A stretch of DNA of 64,000 bases. It comes from Paenibacillus selenitireducens (GTDB taxonomy: Bacteria; Bacillota; Bacilli; Paenibacillales; Paenibacillaceae). The stretch's first letter is position 1, and every line of letters begins with the position of its first letter. The stretch is from the NCBI RefSeq assembly GCF_002021565.1, contig NZ_MSZX01000001.1:744027-808026 (forward strand). Reading direction: 5' to 3'. The notes below the pieces were generated by a model that was given only the letters and a program-made list of their open reading frames with translations, searched no databases and was not told the DNA's origin. Both the position numbers and the translations under genes were made by a program. Of the stretch, positions 34,331-43,007 are shown piece after piece.

Positions 34331-34600
34331 TAAAAAATAAAAACTCCCAATCCGCATACTACCTCCGTAGTAAGGGACGAGAGTTTAATTCGTGGTGCCA
34401 CCCTAATTCGTTGCTGCATGACAAGCAACCTCAATCGGTCTAAAGACCAAGAACGATAACGGATTCGGCCGATCGCACCTACTAGAAATTCAGTGCAATA
34501 ACTCAGGACTGCTGAACCAGCTTGTCTTCACCGTCGATTTCCACCAACCATCGACTCTCTGTAGGTTTCACAAGTGTTCGTTCCATCAATGTATTTCACA
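34331..34600 (-). promoter_or_regulatory. T-box leader of serA, probably serine-sensing
   Basis: On the minus strand the T-box AGGGTGGCACCACG lies at 34404-34391, followed by a long terminator stem (34385-34331) and a T-rich tail. Upstream are the stem I elements AGAGAG and GGTTGGTGGAAATC. The triplet TCC (34508-34506), followed by TGAG, is a candidate serine specifier. Uncharged tRNA would prevent termination and turn on serA. Confidence 0.9.
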
Positions 34601-34616
34601 ACAATTTATTTCCAAT

Positions 34617-34646
34617 AATGTATCATCATGAACTGGAAAATGTCAA
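34617..34646 (-). promoter_or_regulatory. promoter of the serA T-box leader
   Basis: A perfect -35 TTGACA (34646-34641) and a -10-like TACATT (34622-34617) are 18 bp apart on the minus strand. They are embedded in the 16-bp inverted repeat listed separately. Confidence 0.65.
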
Positions 34647-34667
34647 TAGATGTTCATGATGATACAT
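34618..34667. repeat. perfect 16-bp inverted repeat around the serA promoter
   Basis: ATGTATCATCATGAAC (34618-34633) is exactly complementary to GTTCATGATGATACAT (34652-34667). The 18-bp space between them holds the -35 box; one arm covers the -10. There is no T run, so it looks like a protein binding site rather than a terminator. Confidence 0.85.
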
Positions 34668-34785
34668 ATCTTGTTCACACAATTTTCAAAAATGGTAAAT
34701 TGTGTTGGTCTACCGAATGGGCCTTTAGGCTAACTTGAATAATGGGTTGAATTTCGATATGATTGCAGGTATTAGCTATGTGCGA

Positions 34786-35700
34786 TTACTCATAGAAAAA
34801 AGGCAATTGTGGCAGTGTTTCTTTGCTATACATCCGGTTTTTGTTTCGAATAAATTCATTGGTCTTGATGGCATCTGTACTATGTAATAACGCAACTAAC
34901 TGGCTGATGCTTTTCATATTAAGTTGACTGGCTTGACCGTTGTTTATCATTTGATCCACTTTGGCAACGGTGTCTTGCGGATAATACGGCTGATACATCC
35001 GTTTTTCGTATAAGATCGACGTAATGATTGCATTTTTGACGGCAAGCGGGAATGTTTTCCACTCGGTGATCGTCAGGTTCGGTTGATAATTGACTTGCTT
35101 CGGAATATTCGGCTGTACGCTATTGCTCCAATTGAGAACCGCATCATACAGTTGATCCTGCGCAAGTAACGTGAGTTTCACGGCATTTTGGATATACTCG
35201 TCTTTGTTCAGTTGTTCCGGTATAAGCGTACTCGGCAAGGTATTCGCCTTGCTTATAAAATTGGAGGTACCAGTACTGAATAGCTTAAGCCCCTTGAGAT
35301 AATTTGTCTGCGCTTCTTGTAAGAGTGGTGACGAGCCGGGAACCGATACCGAGTTCGCCTGATCGTATTGCTGCTGCGCTAGCTTGCTCAATGATTTGAC
35401 GATTGCAGCATTATCGTTGGTGGCATCTCCGGAGCTCAGTTTGTCCATACTTGCGAACCATGCTATTTGAAAATCGCGATACGGAAGAAGAACAGTGTGA
35501 TAAAATGACACTAGATCTTGTTGGGGGTACGTACCGACACGATTTTCTTGCCTCGCAGCTACTAACTTAGCCTCGCTCTTTGATTCGGCTCGATCTGTTC
35601 CGACCTTATAGCCGTAGAAGAAGGCGCCCACTGCACAGATCAGCATGAAGATAAATCCTAGGCTAAAAAATAAATAGATTTTAAAAGGTCGTTTTTCCAT
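34786..35700 (-). CDS. membrane-anchored hypothetical protein
   Basis: I do not recognise this 304-residue protein. It has a short cationic N-terminus and one membrane segment (residues 9-30). A long, mostly helical extracellular domain follows, rich in Gln, Asn, Ser and Tyr and without cysteine. Local patterns such as LAQQQYDQAN and LLQEAQTNYLKGLKLFSTG suggest a helical bundle. It may be a cell-surface protein involved in the wall or in germination, but this is a guess. It is divergent from the CPBP protease gene, 68 bp away. Confidence 0.75.
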   Translation of the reverse strand: MEKRPFKIYLFFSLGFIFMLICAVGAFFYGYKVGTDRAESKSEAKLVAARQENRVGTYPQQDLVSFYHTVLLPYRDFQIAWFASMDKLSSGDATNDNAAIVKSLSKLAQQQYDQANSVSVPGSSPLLQEAQTNYLKGLKLFSTGTSNFISKANTLPSTLIPEQLNKDEYIQNAVKLTLLAQDQLYDAVLNWSNSVQPNIPKQVNYQPNLTITEWKTFPLAVKNAIITSILYEKRMYQPYYPQDTVAKVDQMINNGQASQLNMKSISQLVALLHSTDAIKTNEFIRNKNRMYSKETLPQLPFFYE

Positions 35701-35768
35701 GTGCTCAAATGCTCCTTCATTACTTTAAGTTTAATTAGAATACTATACTTAGAACAGGCAGGACAACG

Positions 35769-36359
35769 ATGAAAAAAATCAATTTTAAACGATTCAAACT
35801 CCGACAAGTATCTGCAGCCGAGCTGAACGATCGTCTATTACTCATCAATTTGTATATCACCCAAGGTCTTACTCTTATTATCGGTTTGTTATGGGTTATT
35901 TTTCAGAGACGAAATCCATTAACCTTATTTCAATGGCCAGAAGGGTTTGAATTTATCTATTGGGCGGTTGGGCTATCTGTTCTTGTTCTATCTGCTGATT
36001 TATTAATGGGGCGATTTGTCCCAGAAGAGGCCATGGATGACGGCGGAATTAACGATATGTTGTTTCGAAAAAGACCGATCTGGCATATTGTTGTTATTTC
36101 GGCGATCGTCGCTATTTGTGAGGAATTGTTGTTCCGGGGAGCCATACAATATGCCTTCGGACCTTACTGGACGAGTATTTTGTTCGCGGTGATTCATGTC
36201 CGTTATTTGCGGCATTGGGTACCTACGGGAATCGTCTTTGCAATCAGCTATGGGCTAGGTTTTATTTACATCCAGACAGGGACCTTATGGGCGCCAATTA
36301 TCACGCATTTTATTGTCGATTTAGTCTTGGGTCTCATCATACGTTTTCGGAGGGATTAA
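35769..36359 (+). CDS. CPBP-family intramembrane metalloprotease
   Basis: A 196-residue membrane protein of the CAAX protease/bacteriocin-processing (Abi) family. It has about six hydrophobic segments. The family motifs are CEELLFRGAIQ (motif 1, Glu-Glu and Arg), FAVIHVRY (motif 2, His) and ITHFIVDLVLG (His and Asp of motif 3/4). Its substrate is unknown. It is followed at 7 bp by a small membrane protein and then a phosphoesterase gene. Confidence 0.87.
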   Translation: MKKINFKRFKLRQVSAAELNDRLLLINLYITQGLTLIIGLLWVIFQRRNPLTLFQWPEGFEFIYWAVGLSVLVLSADLLMGRFVPEEAMDDGGINDMLFRKRPIWHIVVISAIVAICEELLFRGAIQYAFGPYWTSILFAVIHVRYLRHWVPTGIVFAISYGLGFIYIQTGTLWAPIITHFIVDLVLGLIIRFRRD

Positions 36360-36366
36360 GAGTTTC

Positions 36367-36612
36367 ATGAGTAAGCAGTTAAGTCGCATCGAAACATACG
36401 GACGAAAAAGGACGCGAGGTACGAAGCATCAAGAAGAACATCAGGAACATGAGGAACTCGAAACCTCAAAGAATCTCGAAAAACTTCCTTCGCGCACGCA
36501 ACTGCATCCTTCTCGTGGTATATTAACACGAATTTTTTATAATACATTAATGGTGCTTTTCATATTACTGCTCTTAGGTTTGTTATATTGGGGCCGGCAT
36601 TATACTTCATAA
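36367..36612 (+). CDS. small single-pass membrane protein
   Basis: An 81-residue protein not recognised as a named family. The first 50 residues are strongly charged (many His, Glu, Lys, Arg). The C-terminus is one hydrophobic segment (TLMVLFILLLLGLLYW), giving a tail-anchored-like layout. It begins 7 bp after the CPBP protease gene and so is probably co-transcribed with it. Confidence 0.7.
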   Translation: MSKQLSRIETYGRKRTRGTKHQEEHQEHEELETSKNLEKLPSRTQLHPSRGILTRIFYNTLMVLFILLLLGLLYWGRHYTS

Positions 36613-36635
36613 AGGGAAATTAGGGGGAAGAACGC

Positions 36636-37487
36636 ATGCTATGGGGTATCATTGCGGTTATCATGGGTTGTGTCATTTTCATGTTCGTTCGAATGTACTG
36701 GGAAGCGAAGAACACGATGATTCAAGTGGAACATCTCTACCATGAGCGTCTTCCCGAGAGCTGGGATCATACTTCGATATTATTCATTAGCGATATTCAT
36801 CGTCGAACGATTTCGGAGAATTGGATCAAGGAGCTAACTTTCACGCATACAGATATTGAATTGGTGCTTGTTGGCGGAGATTATACAGAACGCGGCGTTC
36901 CATTAGAACGTGTACGACACAATATGAAGTTGTTGCGAAGTGTTGCTCCCGTCTACGCGGTTCATGGGAACCATGATTACAATGCGGATTACAGGGAAGT
37001 GGATATCGTGCTCCGGGAGTGCGGTGTCCATCTACTGGATAATGAAGCGGTATGGTTAGAAAAAGAGGATGCAGGCGTTTGGCTGGCTGGCGTAGATGAC
37101 GTACTCACAGAACGTGCCAAGCTTCGCGTCGCACTCTCCGAACCCAACCTGCAGCCGGCTTTTACCATGCTTCTCGTGCATGACCCAAGCATCGTGCAGC
37201 AATTGCATGATGAGCGCATTCATCTCATGTTTGCGGGACATACGCACGGAGGACAATTCCGGTTACCGTGGATTGGGCCGTTGGTCTCAAGTGGAATTTA
37301 CCGGCGGTATTCTTACGGGACTTATGAACTGGACCGGACGGCAATGGATGCAAGCGAAGGGGGAACAAAAATTTTTATCAGCCGCGGCATGGGAACCTCC
37401 CATATCCCTCTGCGTTTATTTTGCCCAGCAGAAGTTCACATTATCAAACTTCATTCGAAGAAAAAGCAATCCAGCGCTCCTGCATAA
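36636..37487 (+). CDS. membrane-anchored metallophosphoesterase, YkuE/YaeI-like
   Basis: A 283-residue phosphoesterase with an N-terminal membrane segment. It shows the calcineurin-like metal motifs in order: SDIHRR, GGDYTERG, GNHDYN, LVHDPS and GHTHGGQ. YaeI-like relatives hydrolyse lipid or nucleotide phosphates; the substrate here is unknown. The SDIH and GGD motifs replace the usual GDxH and GDxx forms but keep the metal-binding residues. Its stop codon lies within the shared terminator with the next, convergent gene. Confidence 0.88.
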   Translation: MLWGIIAVIMGCVIFMFVRMYWEAKNTMIQVEHLYHERLPESWDHTSILFISDIHRRTISENWIKELTFTHTDIELVLVGGDYTERGVPLERVRHNMKLLRSVAPVYAVHGNHDYNADYREVDIVLRECGVHLLDNEAVWLEKEDAGVWLAGVDDVLTERAKLRVALSEPNLQPAFTMLLVHDPSIVQQLHDERIHLMFAGHTHGGQFRLPWIGPLVSSGIYRRYSYGTYELDRTAMDASEGGTKIFISRGMGTSHIPLRLFCPAEVHIIKLHSKKKQSSAPA

Positions 37488-37511
37488 GGGAGAGTCGGAT
37501 TGCTTTTTTTC
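37462..37511. terminator. bidirectional terminator at a convergent gene pair
   Basis: AAAAAGCAATCC and GGATTGCTTTTTT form a 12-bp stem. The long loop contains the stop codon of the phosphoesterase gene, and the 3' side touches the stop of the deacetylase gene. Confidence 0.85.
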
Positions 37512-38381
37512 TCACTTTAAGCTCTTGTCAAAATCTATGGCGCGTGGATCAACGAAGCTATAGCCTTTCTCCTCCAGTTTGGTTAACAACTCATCGAGTG
37601 CCTCAACCGTCCATGGAAGTTCGTGCATAAGGATATTGCTGCCAGGATGAAGCTGCTCTAGAACGTTTTTGATAACGGCATCCGGTTTGTTCTTATTCTT
37701 AGAATCCCAATCTAAGGACCCATTGGACCAAGTCATGAAGAGCATACCTTGTTCTTTGACCACCTTCCTTACGGTATCATTGCCAATGCCAAATGGGGGG
37801 CGGAAAAACTTGGGCGATTCTCCAATAGTCTTCTTGACGATCGCTTGAACATCTTCGATTTGCTGCTTAATTTTAGAGTCCGATTCCTTCTTTAAATTGA
37901 TATGGTCCCAACTATGGTTTCCGATGATTTGATCGCGTTCATGAATCAGTTGAAGCAATTCGGGATGGCTTTTAACGCGGTAACCGTTTACAAAGAAAAT
38001 AGCTTTTGCATGGTGTTTGTCCAAGGTATCGATTAATCCATTGATCATCTTCGCTTCTTTGGGTCCATCGTCAAAAGTTAACAACACCACTTTTTTTTCG
38101 GTTGTATCGTCATTGGGAACAATATTGTAGACCTTGTTCATATGATAAGTCTTTTCAATGGTTTCGGCTGTTGAAGATTCCATGGGTTCGACTTGCGTCG
38201 TATTTGTCGTCCGATCTTGTTCAGGATGAGATGAATCCGCGATTTGTTCAGGTACGGATGGAGTTACGTTAGAAGTTGTTGTTGTAGGGGATGGAGATGA
38301 TTCCGCTTGTTTCTGACCACAGGCAGTCATGCTAACCACCAGCGTCAGGGTAATCAGCAAGGTAATGATTGAATTTTTCAT
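37512..38381 (-). CDS. polysaccharide deacetylase lipoprotein
   Basis: A 289-residue carbohydrate esterase 4 enzyme, probably acting on peptidoglycan or chitin-like polymer outside the cell. It has a lipoprotein signal with lipobox SMTAC (Cys about 22) and a Ser/Thr/Pro-rich linker. The NodB domain has TFDDGP (catalytic Asp and metal Asp), HSWDH (metal histidines), RPPFG and the FMTWSNGSLDW motif. ATG 38381 is preferred to 38396 because GGAG lies 9 nt upstream. Confidence 0.9.
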   Translation of the reverse strand: MKNSIITLLITLTLVVSMTACGQKQAESSPSPTTTTSNVTPSVPEQIADSSHPEQDRTTNTTQVEPMESSTAETIEKTYHMNKVYNIVPNDDTTEKKVVLLTFDDGPKEAKMINGLIDTLDKHHAKAIFFVNGYRVKSHPELLQLIHERDQIIGNHSWDHINLKKESDSKIKQQIEDVQAIVKKTIGESPKFFRPPFGIGNDTVRKVVKEQGMLFMTWSNGSLDWDSKNKNKPDAVIKNVLEQLHPGSNILMHELPWTVEALDELLTKLEEKGYSFVDPRAIDFDKSLK

Positions 38382-38475
38382 ATGTATTCGCTCCATTTCC
38401 TTATTTTAAAGCGCATGAGTTTTGGTGTGAGGGTCACACTATGTATGATTTTATCATATAAAGGAGGTTTTCGTC

Positions 38476-38925
38476 GTGAAGATGACAGGATTTTTACTTG
38501 GCGGTATGCTTGGTGCTGCAGCTGCTGTGTATTTCAGTAACAACAAGCAGGCCATGTTAGCTAAAGCGGGTGAAATGGGCCAATCCATGAATGGGTGGAT
38601 GGGTAAGGCAAAAGACAAAGTCATCGAAGTGACCTTGAGTCCAGCTTTAAAAGATGATGCCCAAGCAACCAGCTCAACAAGCACCAGCAGTACCGCAAAT
38701 TCCACGCAAAGCGCTGGAGCAGGTACAGTATCATCCGCACCAACGGCTACATCGAATGCGTTCATGAATAACCCTGCATTTGCTGCAGAATTTGGTTCTG
38801 ATCAGGCCTCCAGTTCCGCAGGTGCAAGCTCCACTGGAACGCAGTTAAAGGATCTCATTAATAAATCCGCTTCCGTAAAGCGCGAGGTTGATGCGATTCT
38901 CAAAGAAAACAACACTTCCTTATAA
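38476..38925 (+). CDS. YtxH-like membrane-anchored protein
   Basis: A 149-residue protein with an N-terminal glycine-rich membrane segment (GFLLGGMLGAAAAVYF), a short helical stretch, and a long Ser/Thr/Ala-rich low-complexity region (about residues 58-120). It ends in a charged helix (LKDLINKSASVKREVDAIL). The layout resembles YtxH-domain stress proteins, but the similarity is weak. GTG 38476 follows AAAGGAGG. Confidence 0.7.
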   Translation: MKMTGFLLGGMLGAAAAVYFSNNKQAMLAKAGEMGQSMNGWMGKAKDKVIEVTLSPALKDDAQATSSTSTSSTANSTQSAGAGTVSSAPTATSNAFMNNPAFAAEFGSDQASSSAGASSTGTQLKDLINKSASVKREVDAILKENNTSL

Positions 38926-38938
38926 TATGATTAAAATT

Positions 38939-38988
38939 AGAATCATTATCCACAATGAACAGTCATTGTGTGATGTGATTCTTTTTTT
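38939..38988 (+). terminator. terminator after the YtxH-like gene
   Basis: AGAATCA and TGATTCT plus the inner arms CACAATGA and TCATTGTG form a two-part stem with an ACAG loop, followed by seven T. Confidence 0.85.
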
Positions 38989-39013
38989 ATTGAGATCTTT
39001 ATTTACTTTTTCA

Positions 39014-39047
39014 TTGACACATTTTATCGATAATGATAATCTTTCTC
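39014..39047 (+). promoter_or_regulatory. promoter with Fur box
   Basis: TTGACA (39014-39019) is the -35; GATAAT (39035-39040) is the likely -10. The 19-bp stretch 39029-39047, GATAATGATAATCTTTCTC, matches the Fur box GATAATGATAATCATTATC at nearly all positions and covers the -10, so iron-dependent repression is expected. Confidence 0.85.
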
Positions 39048-39098
39048 AATGTAATATATGGAATATAGAATGACGTTCATGAGTAGGAGGAACTTGAG

Positions 39099-40130
39099 TT
39101 GAATAAGGAAATGGTGACCGATGATCACAGAGCAAAACGTCCCGTTGCGGGCGTGCTCATCATTGTAGGTGGTTTAATACTATTAGCCCTTGGATTTATT
39201 TTGTCCATCGCTGTAGGGGCTGTCGATATTCGTTTCAGTACGGTAATTGAAGCGATCTTTCAATTTCATCCTGATGTAACACAGCATCAGATTATTCGGG
39301 AATTGCGCTTGCCGCGTTCTACGGCTGCTGTATTGGTTGGTGCGGCCCTTGCGGTATCAGGGGCGATCATGCAAGGAATGACACGAAATCCGCTTGCTGA
39401 TCCCGGAATCTTAGGGATAAATGCGGGTGCTGGATTCATGCTGGCAATTTGCTTTGCCTTTTTCCCAGGACTTTCCTTTAACTATATTATTCTGTTCTCC
39501 TTCGCAGGCGCTGCCATCAGTACGGTTCTTGTCTATACATTGGGTTCCGCAGGGAAAGGCGGTATGAGTCCTGTTCGCTTAGCGATTGTGGGCGCAGCAA
39601 TATCAGCGCTGCTCATCGCTTTGAGTGATGGCATCGCGCTGTATTTCCAAATTGCCCAAGATCTTGCTTTTTGGTCTGCAGGAGGAATCGCAGGGACGAA
39701 ATGGTCGCAAGTACATATTTTATTGCCTTGGATCATTGCTGGCCTGATTGGGGCTATGATGTTATCGAGATATATAACCGTATTAAGTCTTGGCGAAGAT
39801 GTTGCGAGAGGATTAGGCCAACGTACGGGGACGATTAAATTGCTGGGTTCGATACTCGTTCTTATTCTTGCAGGCGCATCCGTATCTGTCGTCGGGGCTG
39901 TAGGTTTCGTAGGTCTAATTATACCTCATATAGTCAGATCTCTTGTTGGCGTGGATTACCGCTGGATTATTCCTTGCTCGGCAATCCTTGGCGGTTTGTT
40001 AATGGTCTTAGCAGACATTGGAGGCCGAATGATTAATCCTCCTTATGAGACACCGATCGGAGCGCTTATTGCGTTGATCGGCGTTCCATTTTTCTTATAC
40101 TTGGCACGAAAAGGAGGTAAAGGATTATAA
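39099..40130 (+). CDS. iron-siderophore ABC transporter permease (FecCD), subunit 1
   Basis: A 343-residue permease of the BtuC/FecCD family with about nine to ten hydrophobic segments. It shows the family motifs LRLPRSTAAVLVGAALAVSGAIMQGMTRNPLADPGILG (residues about 67-105) and GFVGLIIPHIVR. The TTG start at 39099 is 8 nt after TAGGAGG. It forms a heterodimer gene pair with the next gene (TAATG overlap). No binding-protein or ATPase gene adjoins, so these must be supplied from elsewhere. Confidence 0.93.
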   Translation: MNKEMVTDDHRAKRPVAGVLIIVGGLILLALGFILSIAVGAVDIRFSTVIEAIFQFHPDVTQHQIIRELRLPRSTAAVLVGAALAVSGAIMQGMTRNPLADPGILGINAGAGFMLAICFAFFPGLSFNYIILFSFAGAAISTVLVYTLGSAGKGGMSPVRLAIVGAAISALLIALSDGIALYFQIAQDLAFWSAGGIAGTKWSQVHILLPWIIAGLIGAMMLSRYITVLSLGEDVARGLGQRTGTIKLLGSILVLILAGASVSVVGAVGFVGLIIPHIVRSLVGVDYRWIIPCSAILGGLLMVLADIGGRMINPPYETPIGALIALIGVPFFLYLARKGGKGL

Positions 40131-41152
40131 TGGCACAACATCTTCGCGGGCAACGCAAAAAATTACGTTTTACAAGTATCGTTGTCATTCTTTCTGTCCT
40201 TGTGGTACTTATGTTTATTGTAAGCATGAACACCGGCTTTATCCGGTTGGCTCCTTTAGATGTCATAAAAACTTTATTCGGTGGAGGTACGTCGAAACAA
40301 CATCTAATCTTGTTTGATTTCCGTCTACCGCGCATCGTGATTGCCATTCTCGTGGGAGCGGGTCTTGCAACGGCAGGTGCCATTCTACAAGGCGTCTCGA
40401 AGAATGGGTTAGCGGATCCGGGTATACTCGGGATTAACGCAGGCGCTGGTCTAGCCGTTATTCTATTTATTTCATATTATCCGTCCAAGGAGACGGCTCC
40501 TGTATTTATGATTCCTGTACTTGCCTTGCTAGGTGCTGGGTTGACCGCATTTATCATCTACATTTTAGCGTACAAGAAGAACGAAGGGATATCGCCGATT
40601 CGTCTGATTTTAGTAGGTATCGCGGTGGCGGCGGGCGTATATGCCCTCACGCTCGTGCTTACCATCCGCTTAAGTCCCGAGAACTTTCAATTCGTCGCTA
40701 CTTGGTTAGCGGGCAATATATGGGGAACGAACTGGAAATTCGTGTTGGCGTTGCTGCCTTGGATTATGGTACTAATTCCGTTCAGCATGTATAAATCCAA
40801 AGTACTCAATGTGATGAACTTAGGGGATCATGTTGCAACAGGACTTGGCGCTTCATTGAAGAAAGAACAATTTTGGTTAATTCTTACGGCGGTTGGATTA
40901 GCGGGTTCCTGTGTGGCTGTCGGTGGAGGCATCGGGTTTCTGGGGTTAATTGGTCCACATTTGGCTCGGAGACTTGTCGGTCCGCAACATCAATACATGC
41001 TGCCGGTATCCGCACTGCTAGGTTCTCTTTTGCTCGTTACGGCAGATGCCATAGCGAGAACAATTCTTCAACCTACTGAAATCCCAGTTGGAATCGTCGT
41101 CGCCGTCATCGGCGCTCCTTATTTTTTATTTTTATTAGTCAAAACGAAGTAA
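40130..41152 (+). CDS. iron-siderophore ABC transporter permease (FecCD), subunit 2
   Basis: A 340-residue FecCD permease that pairs with the preceding gene. It has FRLPRIVIAILVGAGLATAGAILQG, NGLADPGILGINAGAGLAV and GFLGLIGPHLARRL, the last being the ATPase-contact loop region. Start and stop of the two genes overlap by one base. The pair resembles yfiZ-yfhA or feuB-feuC of Bacillus. Substrate not determinable. Confidence 0.93.
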   Translation: MAQHLRGQRKKLRFTSIVVILSVLVVLMFIVSMNTGFIRLAPLDVIKTLFGGGTSKQHLILFDFRLPRIVIAILVGAGLATAGAILQGVSKNGLADPGILGINAGAGLAVILFISYYPSKETAPVFMIPVLALLGAGLTAFIIYILAYKKNEGISPIRLILVGIAVAAGVYALTLVLTIRLSPENFQFVATWLAGNIWGTNWKFVLALLPWIMVLIPFSMYKSKVLNVMNLGDHVATGLGASLKKEQFWLILTAVGLAGSCVAVGGGIGFLGLIGPHLARRLVGPQHQYMLPVSALLGSLLLVTADAIARTILQPTEIPVGIVVAVIGAPYFLFLLVKTK

Positions 41153-41167
41153 ATAGTGTATTATTGT

Positions 41168-41195
41168 TTGACTTAAAATGTATATTTTATATAGT
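41168..41195 (+). promoter_or_regulatory. probable sigma-A promoter before mecA
   Basis: TTGACT (41168-41173) and TATAGT (41190-41195) are 16 bp apart. A second -10-like TATAAT at 41294 lies closer to the gene without a clear -35. Confidence 0.55.
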
Positions 41196-41357
41196 GCAAA
41201 CGAGGAAATTTAGTGTTACCATGTAAACTGAGGGCAAATGTCAGCACATATTATATGTAATTTCATACCCTGTTATAACCGACGGTTTCAAGGTATAATG
41301 GGATTCATAAACACTTTATATGATCTGAATTACATGATGATTAAGGAGGATCCTGTC

Positions 41358-41972
41358 ATGAAAATAGAGCGCCTTAGTACCAATAAGATACGGATTTTCC
41401 TTACGTTCGATGACCTATCTGAGCGCGGAATCCAGAAAGAAGATATGTGGCGAGAAATACCTAAAGTACATGAATTATTCAGCGAAATGATGGATCAAGC
41501 CTATACGGAGTTGGGATTTGATCCGACGGGCCCGCTCGCAGTTGAAGTATTTGCTCTGCCTGCTCAAGGGATGGTCGTTATCGTAACGCGTGGTAAATAT
41601 GATGTTCCATCGATAGGTGTTAATTTGGAAGATGAGTTGGATGAAGAAGTCTACGAAATGGAAGTTACTTTAGAACAAAGCGATACAATTATGTACGCTT
41701 TTTCGGATTTTGAACATTTAATTGAACTGGCACATCTAATCGCACCGCTTGTAGATGAGGATGGCAAACTTTATTACTACAAAGACCGCTATATCCTGCA
41801 TCTCGAATCCAAAGATTTAGAACAAGGGACGTTTAATTCTCTTATTGCTTTGCTTGCCGAATATGGGGAAGCAACTTCTGTGACACTTGCTGTTCTTGAC
41901 GAGTACGCTAAAGTCGTGATGCCGGAGCATGCGATTAGTACGATTGTTACACATTTTGCGCCTCAAAATTAA
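41358..41972 (+). CDS. mecA: adaptor protein MecA
   Basis: An adaptor that delivers substrates such as ComK to the ClpCP protease. The 204-residue protein begins MKIERLSTNKIRIFLTFDDL, typical of the N-terminal substrate-binding domain. It has an acidic linker (EDELDEEVYEMEV), and a C-terminal ClpC-binding domain (DFEHLIELAHLI, LYYYKDRYIL, EYGEAT). ATG 41358 follows AAGGAGG; further upstream in-frame starts add residues not found in the family. Confidence 0.93.
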   Translation: MKIERLSTNKIRIFLTFDDLSERGIQKEDMWREIPKVHELFSEMMDQAYTELGFDPTGPLAVEVFALPAQGMVVIVTRGKYDVPSIGVNLEDELDEEVYEMEVTLEQSDTIMYAFSDFEHLIELAHLIAPLVDEDGKLYYYKDRYILHLESKDLEQGTFNSLIALLAEYGEATSVTLAVLDEYAKVVMPEHAISTIVTHFAPQN

Positions 41973-42037
41973 AGCGTTGAACACGGATGTCTAAGAAGTC
42001 CATTTGGCTCGGTAAAACATGTTAGGAGGAATATTCG

Positions 42038-42730
42038 GTGCCTTTGTTATCGGTTCTCACGGCAGCAATTGCGCCGGGTATCGCATTGCTTGTTTACTTT
42101 TATTTGAAAGATCGATATGATAGTGAGCCCGTCTCCATGGTTGTCAAAATATTTTTACTCGGTTTTCTCATTGTATTGCCCATTATGATCATTCAACATG
42201 GGATACAACTGTGGCTCGGCGACAATCCTTATTTATTTTCGTTCGGTATTTCTGCGGGCGTGGAGGAAGCCGTTAAATGGTTCGTGATCTATCATATTGT
42301 CTATAATCATACAGAATTTGATGAGCCTTACGACGGCATCTTATATGCGGTAGCTGTATCCCTTGGATTTGCTACCGTCGAGAATGTTCTTTATGCGTGG
42401 TATAGCCATGCTACCTTCGGATCTCTATTGATTCGTGCTTTGCTGCCTGTTTCTGGACATGCCTTATTCGGTGTCATGATGGGGTACTATTTCGGAAAAG
42501 CAAAGTTCTCGGAAGGAAACCGGAAGTCGCGTTATCTGATTTATTCGCTCGTGATTCCTTTGTTCTGGCACGGTATTTATGACTTTATCATGTTAACTGT
42601 CAAGACCTATTGGATTTGGTATATCGTACCGATCATGGTTTATTTATGGTACCGTGGCATGATGAATGTACAGAGCGCGAACGCACGTTCACCTTTCCGT
42701 CTATTAAAACGTGAAGAAATCAAAGATTAA
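42038..42730 (+). CDS. prsW: intramembrane glutamic protease PrsW
   Basis: A membrane protease that in Bacillus makes the first cut in the anti-sigma factor RsiW under stress. The 230-residue protein has about seven hydrophobic segments and the family motifs GVEEAVKW (catalytic Glu pair), FATVENVLYAW, SGHALFGVMMGYYFG and WHGIYDF. GTG 42038 follows TTAGGAGGA. It is at the ypdC/prsW position of the Bacillus ypd-ype gene order. Confidence 0.93.
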   Translation: MPLLSVLTAAIAPGIALLVYFYLKDRYDSEPVSMVVKIFLLGFLIVLPIMIIQHGIQLWLGDNPYLFSFGISAGVEEAVKWFVIYHIVYNHTEFDEPYDGILYAVAVSLGFATVENVLYAWYSHATFGSLLIRALLPVSGHALFGVMMGYYFGKAKFSEGNRKSRYLIYSLVIPLFWHGIYDFIMLTVKTYWIWYIVPIMVYLWYRGMMNVQSANARSPFRLLKREEIKD

Positions 42731-42774
42731 ATCATAACTTTCCCGGCTATACTTCTTAATGAGGTGGTGGTCGG

Positions 42775-42924
42775 ATGAGAGTGAAAGTGAAAATCCGTTG
42801 CAAACAATGCGGAGAAAAGTTTGTGTTACGAGGAAAGAAAGAACGCGGTCGCGTAGAGACAGGTTTCAAGCAGTGTCTTTGCAATAATACGCATGAATTT
42901 GAGGTTGAAGAAGACCGTTATTAG
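42775..42924 (+). CDS. 49-residue zinc-ribbon-like protein
   Basis: A very small basic protein with two cysteine pairs, CKQC near the N-terminus (residues 9-12) and CLC (residues 34-36), separated by an Arg/Lys/Gly-rich loop. It probably binds zinc. It has a GAGGTGGTGG ribosome binding site and sits between prsW and ypeB, where sleB is found in Bacillus. I do not know its function. Confidence 0.7.
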   Translation: MRVKVKIRCKQCGEKFVLRGKKERGRVETGFKQCLCNNTHEFEVEEDRY

Positions 42925-43007
42925 GGCGATGTTTCGGGAAATGCATAAAGCTTCCTTTTTTGAATCAAACTAACTTCAGTTTGTAAGAGAAAGGAGCCGT
43001 TTGTACG

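Noticed and set aside
42967-42984. Inverted repeat CAAACT/AGTTTG before ypeB
   Set aside because: Only 6-bp arms with no T run and no promoter overlap; easily by chance.
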